Assembly: GCA_900545755.1 (NCBI GenBank)
Contig: URAG01000044.1
Span: 1 to 17,533 of the forward strand
DNA length: 17,533 bases
Source: an uncultured Cloacibacillus sp.
GTDB taxonomy: Bacteria; Synergistota; Synergistia; Synergistales; Synergistaceae
Direction: 5' to 3'
Shown here: positions 13,335-17,533 of the stretch, one piece after another
Position numbering within the stretch: the first letter of the stretch is position 1
How the letters are laid out: each line of letters opens with the position of its first letter
Position numbers and translations under genes: made by a program
The notes under the pieces: generated by a model
What the model was told of the DNA's origin: nothing
Databases searched by the model: none
What the model saw: only the letters and a program-made list of their open reading frames with translations

Positions 13335-14685
13335 CTCTTGCAATCGCTATGCCGCGCAGATCTTTTTTGAAGCGGCGCAGGACCTCAAGCGAGAGCAGCG
13401 CGGCGAGCAGGGCCGTGCCGGCGAAGTTGAGCCAGAGGCCCGTCAGCCCGAGCGGGCGTAGCAGGAACATCAGCAGCACCGGGAAGACGAAGGCCGTCGA
13501 GAGCGAAATCGCAGCTGCCGGAGCGGGACGTTCGACGGCGAGCATATAGCTCTGCGTCGCGAATGAAAACCAGCGCGCCAGGTACGTCGCGCTGAACAGC
13601 CGCAGCGCGAACACCGCCGTCTCCATGAATTCCGCTCCCGCATCGGCTATGAACAGCGAAGCTATCCGCGCAGGGAAGAGGAAAATCACAGCCGACGCAG
13701 CAAGCGAGACCGCCGCGCTTGAGGCGAAGCATAGTTTTTCAATCGACTTCACGCGGCCGTAGCGTCCCGCGCCCCAGTTGTAGCCTACGGCGGGCTGGAG
13801 GCCGTCACACAGGCCGTAGCAGAGCGCGAGCACAAGATATTCTATGGTCATCAGAATTCCATAGACGGAGACAGCGTCAGCGCCGCCGAGACGTATAAGC
13901 AGCATGTTCATCATTATCGAGGTTACGCGCCCCGCGATGTTGTTCAGGAAGTTCGGCGCGCCCGCCGCGACGATGCGCCGCGTCATCGCAAAGCTGAAGC
14001 GCGGGCGGCGAAATCGCAGCTGGGCCCTGCCGAGGAAGAACGGCGCGAAGGCTATCGCCGCGCTCACCATCATGCCGAGGCAGGTCGCGAGCGCCGCGCC
14101 CCATATCCCGAAGCCGAATATTCCGAGGAAAAGTAATTCGAGGGAGCAGCTTAGTATCGACATAAAGATGTTGAGCGCCATGCTGCCGCGCACGTAGCCG
14201 CAGACGCGCAGGTAGTTGTCTACGGCGAAGATTATCGTCGTCAGCGGCGAGCATACCGCGTAGACGCGCAGATATTCGACGGCGAGGCGCGCCAGCTCGC
14301 CCTCCGCCCCCATTAGCCACATCAGCAGCGGCGCCGCGAAGAAGAGCGCCGCGCCGACGGCCGCGCCCGCCGCGACGATCATCGCGCAGGCGCATGAAAA
14401 AATGTTGTTCGCCCGCTCCTCCTCGCCGCGCCCGAGGCTTATGGAAATAGGCACGGCGGAGCCCACGCCTATGAGGTCGGCGAGCGCGAAATTTATCACG
14501 ACGAATGAAAATACGAAACTCTGCGCCGCAAACGCCTGCGCGCCGAGAAAACGCCCGACGAGCACTCCGTCGGCGACGGCGTAGAGCGACGACGCGAGCA
14601 TGCTTATCGCGCCCGGCACCGCTACCGCGAAAAAAAGACGCGACGGGCGCGTCTTAGTAAAAAAATCGTGTGTGCGCCTCTCCAC
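13309..14685 (-). CDS. MATE family efflux transporter
   Basis: The 458-residue membrane protein has about twelve helices in two homologous halves, the normal MATE length. The start of the first bundle (FFAVAVPGAISMLASSLYAVADGVLVGRFLG, within residues 18-48) and the repeat in the second half (IVAAGAPNFLNNIAG, then GLCDGLQPAVGYNWGAGRY) are typical of the MepA/NorM-like branch. The latter has the QP..GYN(W/Y)GA element. It exports drugs or metabolites using an ion gradient. It starts at GTG 14685 with GGAGG 7 nt upstream, 15 bp after the stop of the marR-type gene, so the two form an operon under MarR control. Its last residues lie within a dispersed repeat. The natural substrate is unknown. Confidence 0.93.
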   Translation of the reverse strand: MERRTHDFFTKTRPSRLFFAVAVPGAISMLASSLYAVADGVLVGRFLGAQAFAAQSFVFSFVVINFALADLIGVGSAVPISISLGRGEEERANNIFSCACAMIVAAGAAVGAALFFAAPLLMWLMGAEGELARLAVEYLRVYAVCSPLTTIIFAVDNYLRVCGYVRGSMALNIFMSILSCSLELLFLGIFGFGIWGAALATCLGMMVSAAIAFAPFFLGRAQLRFRRPRFSFAMTRRIVAAGAPNFLNNIAGRVTSIMMNMLLIRLGGADAVSVYGILMTIEYLVLALCYGLCDGLQPAVGYNWGAGRYGRVKSIEKLCFASSAAVSLAASAVIFLFPARIASLFIADAGAEFMETAVFALRLFSATYLARWFSFATQSYMLAVERPAPAAAISLSTAFVFPVLLMFLLRPLGLTGLWLNFAGTALLAALLSLEVLRRFKKDLRGIAIARALEKPARQ

Positions 14686-14700
14686 AGAAGTTCCTCCAAA

Positions 14701-15144
14701 TCAGCGCGGGGAGCGCGCGCTCATCTCCTCGCACAAACATTCGGTAAAATATTCCATCGCGTCGATAAATTCGGTGGAAAATTTCGCCGCCGTCCTCTCA
14801 AGCGCCGCCCGCTCCGCCGCGTGGACTCTCTCCATCGCGCTTCCGGCATAGCGCAGCCCGGCCTCAGTAAGGCGTATGGCCTTCTCGTGCGCCGCATAGG
14901 GCAGAAGCTCGGCGTAGCCCTCCTTCACAAGCTCCCTGACGATCGTGTTCACTGTCGTCTTGGGGAGAAGCCAGTCGCCGCAAATCTGTTTCAGTGTGTG
15001 CGGCTCCCCGTCGTCAAGCGCGTAAAGCACGTTCAGCTCGTTTTCCTTTATGCCGAGCTTTCGCGCTAAGAGATAATACGCCCCGTCGGCCTTCACGGTC
15101 GCAAGGCCGAGCCTTCGCACAAGTTCGTAGCCGTCCCGCTCCAT
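14701..15144 (-). CDS. MarR family transcriptional regulator
   Basis: The 147-residue protein has the MarR winged-helix layout: a dimerisation helix at the N-terminus, then GIKENELNVLYALDDGEP and the recognition segment TLKQICGDWLLPKTTVNTIVREL (about 50-72). The wing follows with KEGYAELLPYAAHEKAIRLTEAG, and a long C-terminal helical pair closes it. MarR proteins usually repress an adjacent efflux gene and themselves until a ligand binds. The start ATG 15144 has GGAGG 7 nt upstream. It is first in an operon with the MATE gene. Two matching palindromes on its own promoter support autorepression. Confidence 0.92.
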   Translation of the reverse strand: MERDGYELVRRLGLATVKADGAYYLLARKLGIKENELNVLYALDDGEPHTLKQICGDWLLPKTTVNTIVRELVKEGYAELLPYAAHEKAIRLTEAGLRYAGSAMERVHAAERAALERTAAKFSTEFIDAMEYFTECLCEEMSARSPR

Positions 15145-15160
15145 CGGCAGCCCTCCTCAC

Positions 15161-15216
15161 AGTACGAATTCGTACTATATGCGGCGGATTATAATACGAA
15201 TTCGTACTCTGGTCAA
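15161..15216 (-). promoter_or_regulatory. marR-MATE promoter with two palindromic operators
   Basis: On the minus strand TTGACC (15211-15216) and TATAAT (15188-15193) are exactly 17 bp apart, a near-consensus sigma70 promoter. The spacer is almost filled by the palindrome AATACGAATTCGTACT (15193-15208). A perfect palindrome AGTACGAATTCGTACT (15161-15176) lies just after the expected start point. Centres are 32 bp apart, about three helical turns, so two dimers would bind on one face. Binding would block both polymerase entry and early elongation. Confidence 0.88.
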
Positions 15217-15325
15217 GCAAGGCGCGCTTTTCGCGGCGGACCGGCAAGGGGCGGCCGTCCCGGCTTCTTTGTGCTGCGCGCGGATTTTCCAGCCGCCGCG
15301 AAATCACCGTCCCGCCGCTTCGGTG

Positions 15326-15354
15326 TTGATACCGCCGCCGTTTAACAATATAAT
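15326..15354 (+). promoter_or_regulatory. sigma70 promoter of trpS
   Basis: TTGATA (15326-15331) and TATAAT (15349-15354) are separated by exactly 17 bp. The transcript would begin near 15361, giving a leader of about 96 nt. Confidence 0.85.
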
Positions 15355-15360
15355 TCATAG

Positions 15361-15429
15361 CGGCGCTTTCTCATCGGAGCGCCGTCCGGTAAATGTGAAT
15401 CACGGCCCGCGCGGCGCGCGCCGGCGGGC
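15361..15429 (+). other. Structured trpS leader: two hairpins, no T-box seen
   Basis: CGGCGCT pairs with AGCGCCG at the very 5' end (15361-15367 / 15378-15384). GCCCGC pairs with GCGGGC (15405-15410 / 15424-15429) around a self-complementary GC core. There is no T-run after either and no T-box consensus or Trp-rich leader peptide, so neither attenuation nor tRNA sensing is supported. Confidence 0.5.
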
Positions 15430-15456
15430 GGAATAAATTGTCAGAAGGAGCAAAAT

Positions 15457-16518
15457 ATGAAACAGATAATATTGACCGGCGACCGTCCGACGGGCCGCCT
15501 CCACGTGGGACATTACGTAGGCTCGCTCAAGGGCCGCGTGACGCTCCAGAACTCCGGGAAATTCGACGAAATCTACATAATGATAGCCGACGCGCAGGCG
15601 CTCACCGACAACGCGGAACATCCCGAGAAAGTCCGCAGCAACATCCTCCAGGTCGCGCTAGACTACCTCGCCTGCGGCATCGACCCAGAAAAGTCGACCA
15701 TCTTCATCCAGTCGCTGGTCCCACAGCTGACGGAGCTGACCTTCTACTACATGAACCTCGTCACCGTCTCGCGCGTCCAGCGTAACCCGACGGTCAAGGC
15801 GGAAATCCAGATGCGCAACTTTGAGGCGAGCATCCCCGTCGGCTTCTTCTGCTACCCGATAAGCCAGGCTGCGGACATCACGGCCTTCCGCGCGACCGTC
15901 GTCCCGGTCGGAGAGGACCAGGCCCCGATGCTCGAACAGTGCCGCGAAATCGTCCATAAATTCAACGCCGTCTACGGCGAGACGCTCACCGAGCCGGAAA
16001 TCATGCTCCCCGACAACCAGGCCTGCCTGCGCCTCCCCGGCACCGACGGGAAGGCGAAGATGAGCAAGTCGCTCGGCAACTGCATCTATCTCTCCGAAGA
16101 GCCCGAGGAGATACGCCAGAAGGTCATGTCGATGTACACCGACCCGCTGCACATCCGCGCGCAGGACCCCGGCCACATCGAGGACAACCCGGTGTTTATC
16201 TATCTCGACGCCTTCTGCCGCCCCGAATACTTCGAGCAGTTCCTGCCAGAGTACGCGAGCCTCGACGAGCTCAAGGCCCACTACCAGCGCGGCGGCCTCG
16301 GCGACGTAAAGGTCAAGAAATTCCTGAACAACGTAATGCAGGAAGAGCTTCGCCCGATACGCGAACGCCGTAAGGCCTGGGAAGCTCGCCTCCCCGAGGT
16401 CTGCGAAATCCTCCGCAAAGGCAGCGAGACCGCCGAAAGAAAAGCGGCCGAAACCCTCGCCGACGTGCGCCGCGCGATGAAGATAAACTATTTTGAGGAC
16501 GGGAATCTGCTGAAATAG
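15457..16518 (+). CDS. trpS: Tryptophanyl-tRNA synthetase
   Basis: This class I synthetase charges tRNA-Trp with tryptophan. The ATP-binding HIGH motif is HVGH (residues 16-19), in the opening GDRPTGRLHVGHYVGSL. The KMSKS loop is intact at 201-205. The 353-residue length is slightly above the usual 330-340. The GDRPTG opening and VQRNPTVKAEIQMRNFEASI segment fit the branch also represented by the second TrpRS of Deinococcus, rather than the E. coli type. That branch assignment is from memory. ATG 15457 has AAGGAG 6 nt upstream. It has its own consensus promoter and a perfect terminator, so it is monocistronic. No frame defects are seen. Confidence 0.95.
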   Translation: MKQIILTGDRPTGRLHVGHYVGSLKGRVTLQNSGKFDEIYIMIADAQALTDNAEHPEKVRSNILQVALDYLACGIDPEKSTIFIQSLVPQLTELTFYYMNLVTVSRVQRNPTVKAEIQMRNFEASIPVGFFCYPISQAADITAFRATVVPVGEDQAPMLEQCREIVHKFNAVYGETLTEPEIMLPDNQACLRLPGTDGKAKMSKSLGNCIYLSEEPEEIRQKVMSMYTDPLHIRAQDPGHIEDNPVFIYLDAFCRPEYFEQFLPEYASLDELKAHYQRGGLGDVKVKKFLNNVMQEELRPIRERRKAWEARLPEVCEILRKGSETAERKAAETLADVRRAMKINYFEDGNLLK

Positions 16519-16546
16519 AACAGAACGCTGCGAAACGCATATAAAA

Positions 16547-16575
16547 ACGGAGCCGTCCATTGCGGACGGCTCCGT
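16547..16575. terminator. Bidirectional terminator between trpS and the SYLF gene
   Basis: ACGGAGCCGTCC and GGACGGCTCCGT form a perfect 12-bp stem around ATTGC. T-rich sequence follows on the plus strand, and TTTTTAT on the minus strand. It lies between convergent genes. Confidence 0.9.
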
Positions 16576-16614
16576 TCGTTTTCGTTGCCGGCGCGGCGTA
16601 GAAACCGCCGATGG

Positions 16615-17313
16615 TTATTTTGCTTTCTTCACCAGATTATTCAGCGCCTTGACGAGTCCCTGGATTTTTTTGTTGTTAGCGGGCTTTTTCAGCGCGGCCT
16701 GGGCGGACATCTCTTTGCCCCAGTAGGCTTTGTTCGCGTCGCGGTTCTGGTTTATCACGCAGCCGTCGATGGAGATTCCGGCGAAGAGGCCCTTTGACAT
16801 CGAGTAGCTGTATATCGAGGCCTGCGCGCGGCCGTCGGTCGCGGCTGATGTGTCGCGTCCTACCGGGCCCGCGGCGATCGCCACGTCAGCGCCGAGCTTG
16901 AAGCTGTTGCCGCCGGTGAAGGCGCGTAGGCCGTCCTGATTTGTAATGACGAGCACGAGGCCGACGGACTGCACGCCGATCTGGAAGCCAATCGAAGCGC
17001 CGTTGATACCCATAAAGGCCGGGCCGTTCCACGTTCCGTTCTTATTGCGCAAGAGCACGAGCCCTTCGCCGGTCTGCCCGCCGAGGCCGAGCCCCGCCTT
17101 CGTCACCGCGGGGAATATCGCGACGCCTTTGCCGGACTTGATGACGTTCGCGAGCGCGTCGGCGTCTTCTTCTATCGCCATTTTGTTGATAAGGTCGGTA
17201 GAGAGCCTGATGCGCCGCTCGTGCGCCGTCTCCTTTGCGAGCGCCGCGCCGCAGGCGCAGAGGACGAGCATCGCCGCCGACAGCAGCACGCAAAGCTTTC
17301 TGTTTATTCTCAT
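16615..17313 (-). CDS. Secreted lipid-binding SYLF (Ysc84-like) domain protein
   Basis: The 232-residue protein has a signal peptide (MRINRKLC, hydrophobic core LLSAAMLVLCACGAALA) with a likely signal peptidase I site after ALA near residue 26. An LCAC stretch is only a poor lipobox. The mature part is a SYLF domain: KSGKGVAIFPAVTKAGLGLGGQTGEG (about 59-84), GPAFMGINGASIGFQIGVQS, and later FKLGADVAIAAGPVGRD and SYSMSKGLFAGISIDGC. The last is close to the SxSKGLFaGvsleG signature that gives the domain its phosphoinositide-binding reputation in eukaryotes. A lysine-rich tail ends it. The role in bacteria is unknown; an envelope location is likely. ATG 17313 has GGGAGGA 7 nt upstream. It is a single gene, divergent from the HIT gene. 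Confidence 0.9.
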   Translation of the reverse strand: MRINRKLCVLLSAAMLVLCACGAALAKETAHERRIRLSTDLINKMAIEEDADALANVIKSGKGVAIFPAVTKAGLGLGGQTGEGLVLLRNKNGTWNGPAFMGINGASIGFQIGVQSVGLVLVITNQDGLRAFTGGNSFKLGADVAIAAGPVGRDTSAATDGRAQASIYSYSMSKGLFAGISIDGCVINQNRDANKAYWGKEMSAQAALKKPANNKKIQGLVKALNNLVKKAK

Positions 17314-17391
17314 TATGATTCCTCCCTTGGTTTTCGTAGTTGCGCTTAACGATATTTTATCCTATCTCGCGCATAAAGACCAATAAAAGCA

Positions 17392-17397
17392 TATAAT
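17392..17397 (+). promoter_or_regulatory. Possible -10 of the HIT-family gene
   Basis: A perfect TATAAT lies 34 bp before ATG 17431. The -35 position reads GCGCAT, which is poor, so promoter use is likely but not certain. Confidence 0.45.
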
Positions 17398-17430
17398 GTA
17401 GGCGGCAAATTATTATGAGGAGATGGCGTT

Positions 17431-17533
17431 ATGGAAAAGATTTTCGCGCCGTGGCGCGCGCAGTATATTCTCTCGAACTCGGAAGACAAGGAGAAGATCG
17501 ACGGCTGCATTTTCTGCGAATTCCCCAAACGCG
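17431..17533 (+). CDS. HIT family nucleotide hydrolase/transferase (3' truncated by window)
   Basis: Only 34 codons are present. The opening MEKIFAPWRAQYILS and the GCIFCEFPK segment match the N-terminus of the bacterial HIT proteins related to Ap4A phosphorylase, where the CIFC cysteines often take part in zinc binding. The catalytic His triad lies further on, outside the window. ATG 17431 has GAGGAG 8 nt upstream. It is divergent from the SYLF gene. Confidence 0.8.
   Translation, partial: MEKIFAPWRAQYILSNSEDKEKIDGCIFCEFPKR

Noticed and set aside
9217..15378. Shared 11-mer TTCTCATCGGA in the leaders of the DUF5058 operon and trpS
   Set aside because: By a simple count, dozens of identical 11-mer pairs are expected by chance in 17.5 kb, and the surrounding structures differ.
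15361..15456. T-box or Trp attenuator upstream of trpS
   Set aside because: No T-box consensus, no Trp-rich leader peptide and no terminator T-run; only GC hairpins are visible.

Overview
This is a moderately GC-rich bacterial chromosomal window with short intergenic gaps and strong GGAGG-type ribosome binding sites. There are no rRNA or tRNA genes, no transposase and no CRISPR array. The gene content (an ftsZ lying alone, a DUF5058 protein beside an M20 amidohydrolase, paired short chromate transporters, a 'GDRPTG...HVGH' tryptophanyl-tRNA synthetase, a SYLF-domain protein) and an anaerobe-like flavour suggest Synergistota, perhaps near Cloacibacillus or Synergistes. That assignment is inference from protein style; no ribosomal marker is present.

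Layout. 1-566 is the 3' end of a DUF362/4Fe-4S ferredoxin gene. A minus-strand pair follows: an AI-2E family permease translationally close to mntP (Mn2+ efflux). Divergent from it is ftsZ (2452-3804), with a long acidic/proline linker. The gene-free stretch 3805-4344 holds a terminator, a REP-like palindrome and a tight cluster of four same-strand DnaA-box-like 9-mers around an AT-rich core. 4345-4845 is a protein resembling the phage-type metallopeptidase family whose HExxH motif reads RELRR. The next gene-free stretch, 4846-5436, holds a probable cobalamin-riboswitch-like RNA ending in a strong intrinsic terminator. It lies upstream of two abutting short chromate (CHR) transporter genes.

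6627-8884 (minus) carries a RimJ/RimL-type acetyltransferase and a PucR-family regulator. The regulator is divergent from a tight operon of a DUF5058 membrane protein, a second unrecognised membrane protein and an M20D amidohydrolase. The 419-bp divergent intergenic region is full of inverted repeats. I read this as one catabolic locus: PucR regulator, two-part membrane transporter candidate and amidohydrolase for an N-acyl or peptide-like substrate. It is the best candidate for an undescribed system here.

From 11.9 kb onward there are tandem terminators, a small Cys-rich BFD-like protein, a block of palindromic dispersed repeats, and mscL with a C-terminal zinc ribbon. Then comes a minus-strand marR-MATE efflux operon with two near-identical palindromic operators placed on a textbook sigma70 promoter. 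trpS with its own consensus promoter, a minus-strand secreted SYLF protein, and the 5' end of a HIT-family gene running off the window complete it. Most convergent gene ends share a perfect-stem bidirectional terminator.
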